The notes under the pieces are model-generated. The model saw only the letters and a program-made list of their open reading frames with translations. It was not told the DNA's origin and did no database searches. Positions 35,701 through 43,600 of a DNA stretch of 64,000 bases are shown here, in pieces. This DNA comes from Stictocephala bisonia. Lineage: Eukaryota > Arthropoda > Insecta > Hemiptera > Membracidae. The DNA is taken from contig JAQJVL010000104.1 in the NCBI GenBank assembly GCA_035578905.1, positions 248,001 through 312,000 of the forward strand, written 5' to 3'. The first letter of the stretch is position 1. Every line of letters starts with the position of its first letter. Position numbers and translations under genes: made by a program.

Positions 35701-36115
35701 AGTATAAAACGAGTAACTAAACAATCTTAATCTTAAGTTATGCTACAGCTTATTTATTATAAAGTATATTTAGAAATGATGTATCATTAGAAGAAAAAAA
35801 TAGTTAAATACTAAATTTGTTTAGGTTGTGAAACAGGTACACAGGCTTACCTTCTTTAATAAGTCCTTTGAAACTATACACAAGAAAAGATAAAACAAAA
35901 AAACACTAGGCCACTGGCCATGGTGTATCTTCAAGTATTGCGTTCTAGTCTAAACTGTATTCAGACACTTGCCCTTTTGTTAAAAATTTGTTTTTTTACA
36001 GATGCAGTCATTAGGTCATCCTCCTGCAGAGTTGTTTGGAGGAGACAGCATTGATGAAGCTGCAATGCCAAATTTACCTCCAGGGATGGACCCAAATCAG
36101 TGCTCAGTTATGTGA
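14679..36115 (+). CDS. PEX19: PEX19, peroxisomal biogenesis factor 19 (six coding exons)
   Basis: PEX19 is the mainly cytosolic chaperone and import receptor that binds newly made peroxisomal membrane proteins and docks on PEX3. The coding exons are 14679-14751, 18032-18193, 22053-22201, 24830-25009, 29034-29210 and 36002-36115. All join in frame at GT/AG sites (855 nt, 284 residues; human PEX19 is 299). Visible hallmarks are the N-terminal amphipathic PEX3-binding motif LDNLLDSALDDF (residues 19-30), a charged linker, the helical cargo-binding domain with IMQSFLSKDILYPSMKE and YPVWLEEHKESLS, then MQQMQSLGHPPAEL and PPGM, and the C-terminal CaaX box CSVM (281-284) for farnesylation. The ATG is chosen because it matches the family N-terminus. 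Introns are large (2.6-6.8 kb) and transposon-filled. No frame damage was seen, so the gene looks functional. Confidence 0.95.
16053..16125. mobile_element. Solo end of a pogo/Tigger-like DNA transposon
   Basis: The stretch contains AGTAGAACCCCGCAAATCC, then AACCCCACAAATCCGAA and a third CAAATCCGAA, the repeated terminal pattern seen in pogo/Tigger-type elements. No matching inverted end was found in the next 1 kb, so it is probably truncated. It lies in PEX19 intron 1. Confidence 0.4.
17255..17408. repeat. Minisatellite, TACCACTGTACRTGTATGGG-type unit
   Basis: About four degenerate units of 35-40 bp, each with CTACCACTGTACATGTATG and GGGTGGGTCA-like parts, in PEX19 intron 1. The same unit recurs at 46561-46640 and 47100-47290 and, more degenerate, at 3190-3310. 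Confidence 0.75.
18032..18193 (+). CDS. PEX19: PEX19 coding exon 2
   Basis: The acceptor TTTTTCAG ends at 18031 and the donor GTATGA starts at 18194; phase 1 at both ends. Residues 25-78 run from SALDDF through a Lys/Glu-rich linker to EDMWSEMIKQALQVDP, which matches the middle amphipathic region of PEX19. Confidence 0.93.
18426..19612. mobile_element. piggyBac-like element with about 60-bp inverted repeats
   Basis: TTAA flanks both sides (18422-18425 and 19613-19616). The ends are long inverted repeats starting AGTGTTACAATGTTATTAGG on the left and matching AGTGTTATAATGTTATTAGG inverted on the right. Inside, a second piggyBac-style end (TTAACCCTTTGAACCCC at 18487) is followed by the palindrome CGGCAGTATACTGCCG; a degenerate partner may lie near 19267-19283, suggesting nesting. 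A short frame at 18863-18934 (MDHHRDIQTREIDRIMDEN) resembles a piggyBac transposase N-terminus. It is non-autonomous and lies in PEX19 intron 2. Confidence 0.6.
20115..20610. repeat. Tandem array, 30-32 bp unit, 16 copies
   Basis: The unit AAATGTGCGTGAGGAAGCAT followed by ATATTTTTTT is repeated 16 times in PEX19 intron 2. Units differ mainly in T-run length; point changes occur in one central copy (GAGAAAGC near 20432) and the last (GCATGAGG). Because the unit is close to 30 bp (divisible by 3), several frames stay open across the array on both strands; these are artefacts. The near identity implies recent expansion or homogenisation. Confidence 0.95.
22053..22201 (+). CDS. PEX19: PEX19 coding exon 3
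   Basis: The acceptor TTTCAAG ends at 22052 and the donor GTTTGT starts at 22202 (a weaker consensus than its neighbours). Residues 79-128 include FNKIAEAAAKVMES and the MSETLKNLNES segment, corresponding to the SLKETLSGL-type helix of other PEX19 proteins. Confidence 0.92.
22768..22930. mobile_element. Fold-back (inverted-repeat) element in PEX19 intron 3
   Basis: The inner arms are GGCGTTTTGACCGGCATCAG plus GTCTCATC (left) and GATGAGACCTGATGCCGGTC plus GAAACGCC (right), about 33-38 bp long with one mismatch, around a 12-nt spacer. The outer pieces GTGTTAAGTC and GACTTAACAC also pair, separated from the left inner arm by extra AT-rich sequence. No target duplication was identified. It is MITE-like. 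Confidence 0.65.
22877..22903 (+). ncRNA. Hammerhead-ribozyme-like core (candidate)
   Basis: The + strand contains CTGATGA, then GACC-TGATGCC-GGTC (a 4-bp stem II with a 7-nt loop), then GAAAC: the conserved hammerhead core order. A 5' partner for stem III exists upstream (GCGGCGTT within 22834-22842 pairs with the bases after GAAA, leaving U16.1 and U17), which would give a type III arrangement. A convincing stem I was not found, and the motif sits in a fold-back whose own symmetry explains part of the pairing. Activity is unproven. Confidence 0.3.
24830..25009 (+). CDS. PEX19: PEX19 coding exon 4
   Basis: The acceptor AATTTCAG ends at 24829 and the donor GTAATA starts at 25010; phase 0 both sides, 60 codons (residues 129-188). 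It carries the most conserved stretch of the cargo-binding domain, IMQSFLSKDILYPSMKEF. Confidence 0.95.
25485..26640. mobile_element. Long fold-back element with about 450-bp inverted arms
   Basis: The left arm (about 25530-25985) and right arm (about 26190-26610) are inverted copies with moderate divergence; for example TATAACTTCACAGTCATTAT on the left is matched inverted by ATAATGACTATGAAGTTATA on the right. The outer left end is CAGGGTGTTTCGTGAG. Between the arms, 26007-26060 reads AEVCIDEGGRHIEQHLLY, resembling the C-terminus of insect IS630/mariner-type transposases. It is probably a MITE-like derivative of such a transposon, in PEX19 intron 4. Confidence 0.6.
27100..27287 (-). repeat. 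tRNA-derived SINE
   Basis: The minus strand starts with a tRNA-Leu/Ser-like head, GTGGCTGAGTGGTCCAAGGC (A box), followed by a B box GGTTCAAATAC at 27210-27220. The spacing between boxes and the degraded arms argue against a working tRNA gene. A 3' body of about 110 bp follows. It lies in PEX19 intron 4. Confidence 0.55.
27505..28035. repeat. Two-level tandem array: 72-bp units (x5) and a 20-bp subunit (x10)
   Basis: Units of about 72 bp (one shorter, about 64 bp) start GACAGACAAAAACCAGCAGT and end GAACGTGAAAGT, repeated five times. In the last unit the internal 20-mer CAAGGCACTGCTAGCAGATT has been amplified to ten identical copies (27821-28020) before the unit finishes with TGAACGTGAAAGT. 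It is noncoding, in PEX19 intron 4. Confidence 0.95.
28102..28983. mobile_element. piggyBac-type element, internally deleted, TTAA target site
   Basis: TTAA occurs at 28098-28101 and 28984-28987. The ends CCCTCCGATGGTTT and AACCATCGGAGGG are inverted repeats of 13-14 bp. A 45-codon frame (28428-28565) remains as the transposase start. A (GT)n run lies at 28720-28738. No catalytic domain is present. It is inserted in PEX19 intron 4, ending 50 bp from exon 5. Confidence 0.85.
28428..28565 (+). pseudogene. piggyBac transposase N-terminal fragment, 45 aa
   Basis: MSELHTSEIDRELFNDSGDS followed by a short basic stretch (RGNRKRRAP) and SGSESD, then a stop. The acidic, ExE/D-rich beginning before the DDD domain is typical of piggyBac transposases. 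Everything after the N-terminus is deleted. Confidence 0.5.
29034..29210 (+). CDS. PEX19: PEX19 coding exon 5
   Basis: The acceptor GTTTCAG ends at 29033 and the donor GTAAAA starts at 29211; 59 codons (residues 189-247). It has the YPVWLEEHKESLS block and the acidic FEAESESDSEE region before MGYMQQ. A piggyBac-type MITE ends only 50 bp upstream (28983). Confidence 0.95.
29880..30590 (+). mobile_element. LINE 3' fragment (RT C-terminus and tail)
   Basis: Frameshifted + strand frames read ILEYGSTFWNPH, FICLGGVRNGYHYHQ, then RATTNLVVLHKLVNGKLVCP (within 30077-30346), which is the C-terminal region following LINE reverse transcriptases. The element ends in an A-rich tail, AAATAAAATTAAATTAAAA, near 30575-30600. 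5'-truncated. It lies in PEX19 intron 5. Confidence 0.65.
30976..31060. mobile_element. hAT-like terminus (left end only)
   Basis: CTAGTGATGGGTCGGTTCC followed by repeated GGTTCGGTTC/ATCGGTTCT motifs is a pattern shared by hAT-type MITE ends (TAGTGATGGG). No matching inverted end was found before 35000, so extent and identity are uncertain. Confidence 0.35.
31505..33721. mobile_element. pogo-like DNA transposon, TA target site, catalytic domain lost
   Basis: TA flanks both ends (31503-31504, 33722-33723). The termini CCGTATATACTCAAATCTAA and, inverted, CCGTATATACTCGAATCTAA are near-perfect repeats, each followed by GCCGCAC and further GTGCGGCTTAGATTCG copies. The only transposase sequence is the N-terminal DNA-binding part on the minus strand (32039-32560). 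It lies in PEX19 intron 5. Confidence 0.85.
32039..32560 (-). CDS. pogo/Tigger-like transposase DNA-binding region (truncated, 173 aa)
   Basis: An uninterrupted frame starts MASQRCHYMASFKRKVISYA. The first HTH (AAMRQFGVDETNVRRWKKDR, residues about 28-47) is the psq/Brinker-type domain. The second region (CENP-B/Tc5-type HTH) spans about residues 65-150 with WCVRFLRRNGLSLRRRTHIA. It stops right after FLPGQMGNCDQ, where pogo-type proteins enter the DDE catalytic domain, so the product could bind DNA but not transpose. Frame integrity despite the deletion may mean recency or selection. A second minus frame (31705-32028) follows but is not recognisable. Confidence 0.7.
   Translation of the reverse strand: MASQRCHYMASFKRKVISYADENGNRAAMRQFGVDETNVRRWKKDRLKIFKMKSTKKAMTGPKRGRYVEMENQVLEYVKEQRNKGLGVTYSMIRLKANKTARELNIPRTSFKASEGWCVRFLRRNGLSLRRRTHIASKLPNDFEDKLVEFQRYVINLRRSKNFLPGQMGNCDQ
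36002..36115 (+). CDS. PEX19: PEX19 coding exon 6 with CaaX box
   Basis: The acceptor TTTTTACAG ends at 36001. 37 codons plus TGA give MQSLGHPPAELFGG, an acidic/Pro-rich stretch with LPPGM, and the terminal CSVM. A Cys four residues from the end with Met at the last position is a classic farnesyltransferase substrate; farnesylation of PEX19 strengthens cargo binding in yeast and mammals. Confidence 0.95.
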   Translation: MQSLGHPPAELFGGDSIDEAAMPNLPPGMDPNQCSVM

Positions 36116-36146
36116 TACGCACTTACAACCACTTCATTGTTTACAT

Positions 36147-36152
36147 AATAAA
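36147..36152 (+). terminator. Candidate PEX19 polyadenylation signal AATAAA
   Basis: A canonical AATAAA lies 32 bp after the PEX19 stop codon. Other A/T-rich candidates follow, so the true 3' end could be further downstream; the next clear landmark is the mariner at 36651. Confidence 0.4.
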
Positions 36153-36650
36153 TATCGATTGTTAGGTATTTTTACAGTTTTTGAACTTTCAAAGAAAATG
36201 AGTTTAGTTTGTTGTTCAATTAAAGTGTATGTATGTAGGTGATAGTGTGAAAATACTTGAGGGAAACTATTGTATTTGAATCCCAGTATAGGTTTCTAAG
36301 TATAGGGGACAATACGAAAACATTGTTAAAAATATAGTTTTGTTTTTGTGTTATTGTGATTGTTGTTGTTACCTTTTTGTTTAATTTGTTGTTTAAATTT
36401 TATTTAAGTTTTTTTTTTAATTGATGTAATCAAAATTGTGATAGTTTTGGAAGTGAAACGTTATATTTCAATATACAGCAAACGTTTTCAGGAATATATT
36501 ATCAGACATTTTTGTCAAAAATGAACATTACTGTTATGATATTTTGTAAAAAAAGATTAATTTTGACATTTTTTCCTTATATTTATAAGGTATTTAACAC
36601 TATTATGAAGTTCTAATGAAAGTAGGACATGTAACAGAACAATGATTATA

Positions 36651-37984
36651 CGAGGGCTGTTCGGAAAGTAACCTCCAGTGTGCTTTAAATAAAACTCAGA
36701 CATAATTAAAAATATTTTATTATATACATCCTAAAACTACATCTTTCAGCTATTTTTCAACATAATTTCCAAAAACATTCAAACACTTATCATATCTTTG
36801 CACTAACTTACAAATCCCTTCAGAATAAAAATCGGCCGCCGGTGCCTTGAGCCAGCCAGAGACTGCATTCTTGAGTTCCTCATCGTCCTCAAACCTCTGA
36901 GAGCCCAGACATTTCTTCAAGTGCATGAACAGATGAAAGTCACTGAGAGCTAAATCTGGGCTGGGGTGGATGGCTAAAAACATCCCATTGAAATTGTTCA
37001 AGAAGGTCTTTGGTTTTTCGAGCACTGTGGGGTCGGGCGTTGTCATGAAGGAAAATGACGCCAGACGACAATAAACCACGGCGTTTGTTCTGAATTGCCC
37101 TTCGTAGGTTTTTTAAAGTTTCAACGTATGAATCTGCGTTGATTGTTGCCCCACGTACCATAAACTCCACAAGAAGAATTCCTTTTGCATCCCAAAACAC
37201 AGTTGCCATTAACTTCCTGCCGGAAAAATCCTGCCGGGCTTTCGTTGGTTTGTGTGGCGAGTGTGTATGACCCCACACCTTTGATTGTTCTTTGGTCTCC
37301 GGATTCACATATTTAACCAATGTTTCATCGCCCGTTACAATTCGGTTCAGAAAAGAATGACCATCTTGATCATAGCGCATAAGAAAGTCAATAGCAGAGT
37401 CCATTCGCTGGTTTTTGTGGTTTTCTGAAAGAATTTTCAGGACCCATCGAGCACAGAATTTCTTGTAGCCTAAACCTTTCTGTCACTATCTCGTACAAAG
37501 CAGTCCTAGAAATATGTTCAAATTCATCCCAAAGCCCTGAGATAGTGAACCGTCGATTGTCACGAATCCTCTCGTTGATTCTGTCAACAAGTTCATTGGT
37601 AACCACAGATGGTCTGCCACTCCTCTCTTCATCACGGACGTTAGTTCGGCCGTTTTTGAAATGTCTGAACCATTCCCGAACAACTCCTTCACTCATTACT
37701 GCCGGTCTATACACAGTGCACAGTTCTCTATGAATGGCTGCCGCTGAATACTGCTTGGCTGTAAAAAATCGAATGACAGATCGCACGTCACATTTGGCAG
37801 GACTTTCTATGACAGACGCCATTTTCACAAGCTACAAAAAACGAACTAGCGCTCAGACGACCTTCACAGTACCACGGCTGGATGCCGACTGACGAGACCT
37901 GCGCGTCAACGCTACTATGGCGGCACTATCCCCTCCACTTCCTATTCTATGAGCAACCGGAGGATACTTTCAGAATGGCCCTCG
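36651..37984 (-). mobile_element. mariner-family transposon, full length
   Basis: TA duplicates flank the element (36649-36650 and 37985-37986). The inverted ends CGAGGGCTGTTCGGAAAGTA and CGAGGGCCATTCTGAAAGTA (read inverted on the right) continue to CCTCC. The size, 1334 bp, is normal for mariner. One transposase, on the minus strand, fills it. It lies 0.5 kb after the PEX19 stop. Confidence 0.92.
36750..37828 (-). pseudogene. mariner transposase, frameshifted
   Basis: The cut-and-paste enzyme of the surrounding element starts at 37828. The N-terminal HTH domain holds VIRFFTAKQYSAAAIHRELC and VVREWFRHFKNGRTNVRDEE, then RSGRPS. A frameshift near 37475 moves the reading to 36940-37404, containing IVTGDETLVKY (first Asp) and VIFLHDNARPHSA (second Asp). 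A second shift near 36965 leads to SPDLALSDFHLF (third Asp, D,D34D type) and the C-terminus at 36750. All three catalytic residues are present, but two frameshifts inactivate it. Confidence 0.9.
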
Positions 37985-38845
37985 TACATTGGAATTCATA
38001 TTTTGGAAAGTAAAATGTAAAGTAAAAAGTCTGCCTAAATCAATGAAAATATTATTGTACAAGATGTTCAGAAATATATTTTCTTCCAACAGTAAGTGTC
38101 ATTGTATTGCTTTTGCAACTTAACTTACAATAACCCAACTAATATAGACGTTTGCTGATTTACTTAGGCTTATCCTTAAATCTTTTTTAAATGTTGCCTT
38201 AAAAGTAAATCCTTAAATTTCCAGTTGTTTGGAATAATGTTTTCTTAAAGATAGAAATAATGCTTTGATAGGATAGTATAATGTAATAAATGCTACATAC
38301 AGGAAGAGAGAATTCGTTTGGAAAGATTTAGCCTTCATTACATTACTGCTTACAAATAGATCTCATGTAATAAAAATATTTGTGCCAACAATCAGGTCTG
38401 CTACTGTAATATTAAACTGCGTTAAATTTACATGGAACTACTATAGTGCTTCACATCTAGACTACAAAACAGCTGATGATTGGAGACACAACATTTAACA
38501 TTGGATGAGAAGTCTATCTGTGTGCATATAAAATCAATGGCTGCAGTAACCATTCAGTTGCAGCCGTCAGTTTGGTGAGAATCTACTAATTCAAATAAAA
38601 TGATAACTGACCTAAAATCTTATTAGGTAGACATCAGAAAACTTTTGTAAGATAATTAGTCCACTAATGCAAACAGATAAAATATATTAGTCACACCACT
38701 AATATTCCAATGGCACTGATAATTTGTGCTTGTAAATGTTTTGTTTCATGTTTTTGTATTAATTAGGTTTAGCATTTCAGGGAAGTTTTCTCGTGCCTTA
38801 TCTCTCCTTCTTTATTAATTCCTGGTTTTTGTTTTTTTATTTTAC

Positions 38846-38912
38846 CAGTGGCATTTTTAACTTATTCTACAAACGTTGTTATGGGACAACAGTCCAAACC
38901 CATCAAGCAATT
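38846..38912 (-). repeat. SINE tail copy
   Basis: The minus strand reads GCTTGATGGGTTTGGACTGT, then CCCATAACA and ATGCCACTGG, matching the body of the tRNA-headed SINE at 40597-40765 and the copy at 57091-57157. The tRNA head is not recognisable here. Confidence 0.6.
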
Positions 38913-40596
38913 TTTTAGTGTACTTAACCTTGTTTATGTTTAGATATATGTTATATTTCACAATTTTTCATTCGTTTTAAGTACAATATTCTGTATTATA
39001 AACGAAAGATTAAAAGAAAAAAAATTAGAATAGATGTTTTATGACAGGTCTTGATGTATCTCAATTTCTACAATATATGTTCTTTTTCAAAAAATCTTTG
39101 TAGATTTATCTTTCAGTCTATTGAGAGCTTTCGAGTGTTTCCTCAATGATATCTTGTAAAATCTGTTAAAATAAAAAGGAGGTATATCGGATATCATGGG
39201 TAAATTCCGTTGGGTTGCGGCCAATATAGTGAAAGTGTAATGTTGTTGCATTTACAGTAGTCTCGCACAGTCCTAGGCACCCTTCTAAAAGCCACTTGAG
39301 GCTAAGCATAGCCGCACAGACTTAAATACGGTAGGTTCTATGTTGAAGAAATAATGAGGAAGCATGGGTGCATGAGTAGTTAGAAATTAATTTATTTTTT
39401 CCTTTATGTCAATTTATAATTTATTCACTGTAAATCAACACGTGTTCACTTTATAAAAACATGTTTAGCTCATATTATGAAAGTTATTTCAATAGTATAC
39501 ATAAATGAAGTTAATTATGTTTAAATAAAATACATGTAATATAACAATTATAATTACTAAATTTGTATAATGCTGTGTTTGCAACATGACAGAAACATCA
39601 CAATAACCACGGGCACGTGAGCTGTAGCTTACGTCACGGGCAGTGTTGGAGGGGAGGGGGGTCTTTACCAATAAACTGCGTTTAGCGTGATACTAGTATT
39701 GGTGTAAACATCAACTCACCACGCCCATAAGTTACCTATTTTATAACACAAATATAAACTCTTATCTGATTACTCACTGATATTTATTTGTAATAATATT
39801 ACTTGGTATTGTAATGTGTTATTATGTTATAATTATTGGACATTATTATCTTTGTCTAATCTTTAATTAAAAAAATAAAATTATATAGAATACCAAACAA
39901 TTTAACACTTAGTGAATTTATATAACGTATGTTAAGTTAGTAAAGAAGTACTGTACAAGTTTTGATTGTATGCAAGCCGTAATTTAATTTTATAATAAGG
40001 AATGCATACTCATGAATAACTTTGTGAACAATGTTAAATTGAATCTTTAAAGATCCTGTTGTTTTAATTAATTGAGCTACATGACGTATGCATTTTTAAG
40101 TTTTAATAATTTGTTATCCTAGTTGGAAGAAAAAAGTACTGGAATTTTATCTAGTGTTCACTATGTATTTAAAATCACTTGAAATTGATTTAAATATGTT
40201 TTGAGAGTTAACAGATGTGTTACTCAGAATACAGATTGAACAATTATTCTAATTGTTCAATGGGGAGTGATTTCACTTCAATAAGTGTATTGCTTTCAAA
40301 TTGAGCTAATAAGTATTGACATTTGTGTATAATAACAAGAAAAATGTTCTTATGGACAGACTAATAAAACAAACTATAAAATGTTATCTATTCTTGTGAA
40401 CTTAAAAAGAAGGATCTTGGGCAATATTGTTGCTGCCACGTTGTAAACTGATAAGACTGCTAAAAATAGTTATTCTGAAGACTAGTTAGTTTCTGTGAAG
40501 GAGCTGATCTATAATGTAATAGCGAGTTACAGCTACCAAACGATTTCAGCATGATTCCTTACCAAAGACTGAAATAAAGTCATACTAAACTTCTGA

Positions 40597-40765
40597 AAAG
40601 GCCTCTTGCTAGCCTAGTGGTTAGCACTTCTACTTCATATGCAGAGGGTCACAGGTTCAAATCCTGGGAGGTCCACTTAACAGTTGCTTGATGGGTTTGG
40701 ACCGTTGTTCCATAACATTAGTACTGAACTGACAGTACAAAATGCATGTGGCGTAGATTGACTAA
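40597..40765 (+). repeat. tRNA-derived SINE with intact head
   Basis: The head resembles a tRNA: A box TAGCCTAGTGG (40610-40620), D stem GCTA/TAGC, an anticodon-like CAT loop, B box GGTTCAAATCC (40654-40664), and a near-complementary acceptor (GGCCTC / GAGGTCC). Extra bases between D and anticodon arms and mismatches in the T arm mean it is not a good tRNA gene. The body contains GCTTGATGGGTTTGGACCGT, shared with two other copies in the window. Confidence 0.65.
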
Positions 40766-41424
40766 GAAGAAAAAGTTAACTTGGTTGTATTCTATGTAAT
40801 TTGACCTGGAAAAGCTACTAAATTTTATTTCAGAACTGTACTGTAAGTAGTTTTTAAGTATTCAGGATTAAATTCCAGAAAATCGGTCTAGAAACTCAGT
40901 TTTTTAACTCAACTTACAGTGACCGTCCGGTAAAGGATGGTCTATCACTCTCAACGTCTGGTGACCGTCCAATATCGGTCGGTCAAACATCACTGTGAAA
41001 ATTTGATTTTATATCGTTATGGCTACATTTTTCGTCAAACTAATCGATATCATTCGAAAGTCGGTTAGATTCGGAATCGATTGTTATCAGTATTGATAAT
41101 GCTATCCACATGACAACTAGATGGAGAGAAGAAGAATCCATTGTTTACTATTTCATTTCACCATTTCTTTAGTTGGCATCTGTCAGTAAACTGTTTATTT
41201 AGATTCTTGTTTGAAGTACTTTATGCGATATTGTATTAGAATTGTTAGTGAAATAACTTGAAGATGTTGTGAAATAACTTTTTTTCAAATATAGTTGAAG
41301 TATAATTACTGTAAATAAAGTTTCATTTTGTTCTTAGTGACTTTGTTTAGAGATTTCTAATTGGACATAGGCTTGTGGTGTTTTGTGAGTATTTTGTCAT
41401 TTGTAAATAGTGTATAATAATTGA

Positions 41425-41428
<4 letters not shown>

Positions 41429-41473
<45 letters not shown>
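41429..41473. repeat. (AT)n microsatellite
   Basis: About 22 uninterrupted AT dinucleotides between noncoding AT-rich sequences. Confidence 0.95.
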
Positions 41474-41475
<2 letters not shown>

Positions 41476-42477
41476 ACAATGTATAGGGGCTATTTAGAAT
41501 TTAGTGATATTAGAGAAATGTTACAAATTGAACATTATAATAACAAGCTAAGAAATTTATGAATACACAATTATAACATGTTATCACAGTAACATTAATT
41601 TTCGGTAAAATGCATTATCTTTAGTTTTATCATTATTAATTCCTATAATAAACCCTATAAACTTTACATATTCTGAAACTTTATAAAATTTGGAAAAACT
41701 TGTATATCTTGGAATTGTAAATTAGCTAATGTGTATTACATTTCCAGGTAGGGTCCCTCCCCCCAAAATGTTTGGTAATCATTGTTTTTTTTTATTTTAT
41801 GAAAGGAAAAGTAAACAAGTGTTTATAGTTATGTTATTTATTTTAAATTAAAACAAAGTAACTTTCAAGTAAAATTATATAAAATAACACTAGATCTAAG
41901 TATCAGAAGTATTTTAAAAAAATATTCTTGCGAAACTAGAAAAAAAATGGGCTGCCAATAGAGGGTTTTTAGTTGCCAGTAGTTGGGTTAAGTTTGATGT
42001 GCAATAACTTTGTTAATTGCCTAATAAATACATAGATTGTTGAGAATTTGTTTTTGAGAAAATTAATAAAGTTAAAAAAAGATATAAGATAGTGCAGAAC
42101 TTTCAATTTTATTTTGTATGTAATACAGTATTAATTTTTTTTTAACTCTCAGAGAGGACTATCTTTCAGAATTTTTTGTATAATATAAGTTAAAAAATGA
42201 TGCCACAATTATTAATAATTTTGAAGCATTCTTGTGTTCTGCTTTTGTTGCGTTTCTTAACTATACTTTGCTCATCAGACTCCAAAATTCAAACAATCAA
42301 TTTTCTACAAGAATTCATTCTTGTTTTTAGACACATTTCCCCTGTGCAAAGTGGGGAGAACCTCCATCATGCTGGAAGTACAGATCTTTTCTAAGATGCT
42401 TAGAATCATCCTAAAGCAGCTGCGGCAACTCTTTTTGTAAAACATACAAATTTAGACATCCAGGTAAAATGAATGGT

Positions 42478-43600
42478 CTAAATAAATAAATAAATAATAA
42501 AAATGCCTTTATTGTGCAAGCGTATTTCAGTTTGAACAACTGTTTTTCAAATCAACTATTGTCAATCTTAAATTAAAATTAATAATAAAATTAATAACAA
42601 TAGTTACACAGCTACTTATCTAAATAGGCCCTGGTTTTAACAGCTCCTTTATTTTTATTTTAAAATTAGCAACAGAAGCCATATTTTTAACATGCGGAGG
42701 AAGGTCATTAAATAACTTGGGGCCAAAGTATGAAAACCCCTTCCTCCCTACTTCAAGCCTCACTTGAGGAAAGTGAAGCTGTCCATCCTGGCGGGTGCTA
42801 CGTTGAGAGACCTCCCCACGAAACATGAGCTTCTCGCTTAGGTACTGTGGCTCTTTTAGAATAAGAGCTTTATGGACCATGCAACATGTCAGAATTCTAC
42901 ACACCACTTCCATAGGGAGCATGTTGACAGCATCTCGAAAGGGAGAAACATGATCGGAAAAATGGAGATTGAAAATGTACCGGATGGCTGAATTTTGAAT
43001 TTTTTGGATTCTATCAATGTCCCCTCTCGAGATGCTGTTCCTGTAGGCCGGATAGCAGTAATAGAATAATGTAAGTACAAGTGACTGCATGAGCTGAAGC
43101 TTGGCAAACTCCGGCAACAGTTTTCTAAACCTATACAGACCCCTCAGTCTGCCAAGCGCACGCTGTGAGGCGTGAGTCACATGGTCAGAAAAAGTAAGAT
43201 CACGGTCAAGGACGACGCCGAGAACCTTAGCCTTGTCACACATAGCCAGGCTCCCACCATCGAGCACGACCATCAATCCACTCTCTTCAAGGGCCCGTAT
43301 CAGATTGTGTGGTGCTACATGAAGGACTGTGCACTTGCTTGCGTTGAGCTTCAGACCATTGGACACCGACCAAGAGCTGATTCTTTGAAGATCAGAGTTG
43401 ATCTGATCAATGGCGGTGTCAATCTGTTCAGGCTCATACGACAAGTGCAATTGACAGTCGTCCGCATATAAATGAGCGGAACAGTGTTGAACACAACTGG
43501 GAAAATCAGACGTGTACAAATTAAATAGGATTGGCCCAAGGCAACTACCTTGTGGAACACTCCGTAATTTGAGGAGAGGCATAGATTGTACAAGGCCTCA
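42478..43600 (-). mobile_element. 5'-truncated LINE
   Basis: The minus strand carries the second half of a reverse transcriptase (42620-43582), then a short 3' UTR ending in (ATTT)n at about 42478-42495. The 5' end near 43600 is abrupt, as expected from incomplete reverse transcription. A target duplication was not identified. Confidence 0.8.
42620..43582 (-). pseudogene. LINE reverse transcriptase C-terminal half, long open frame
   Basis: This 320-residue frame has no stops. Near the start is VPQGSCLGPILFNLYTSDFP (RT motif B-like), then LYADDCQLHL with the catalytic YADD, KVLGVVLDRDLTFSDHV, and a thumb/C-terminal region including YYCYPAYRNSI, then FSYFGPKLFNDLPPHVK close to the end. The fingers, first catalytic Asp and endonuclease are missing, so it cannot work alone. 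The intact frame indicates a young insertion. Confidence 0.85.

Noticed and set aside
37545..37733. + strand frame inside the mariner
   Set aside because: Shadow of the minus-strand transposase.
40600..40676. A functional tRNA-Met gene
   Set aside because: The A and B boxes fit, but there are extra bases between D and anticodon arms and mismatches in the T and acceptor stems; the downstream body is repeated elsewhere, so a SINE is better.
43172..43471. + strand frame opposite the LINE RT
   Set aside because: Antisense shadow of a clear RT frame with the YADD motif.
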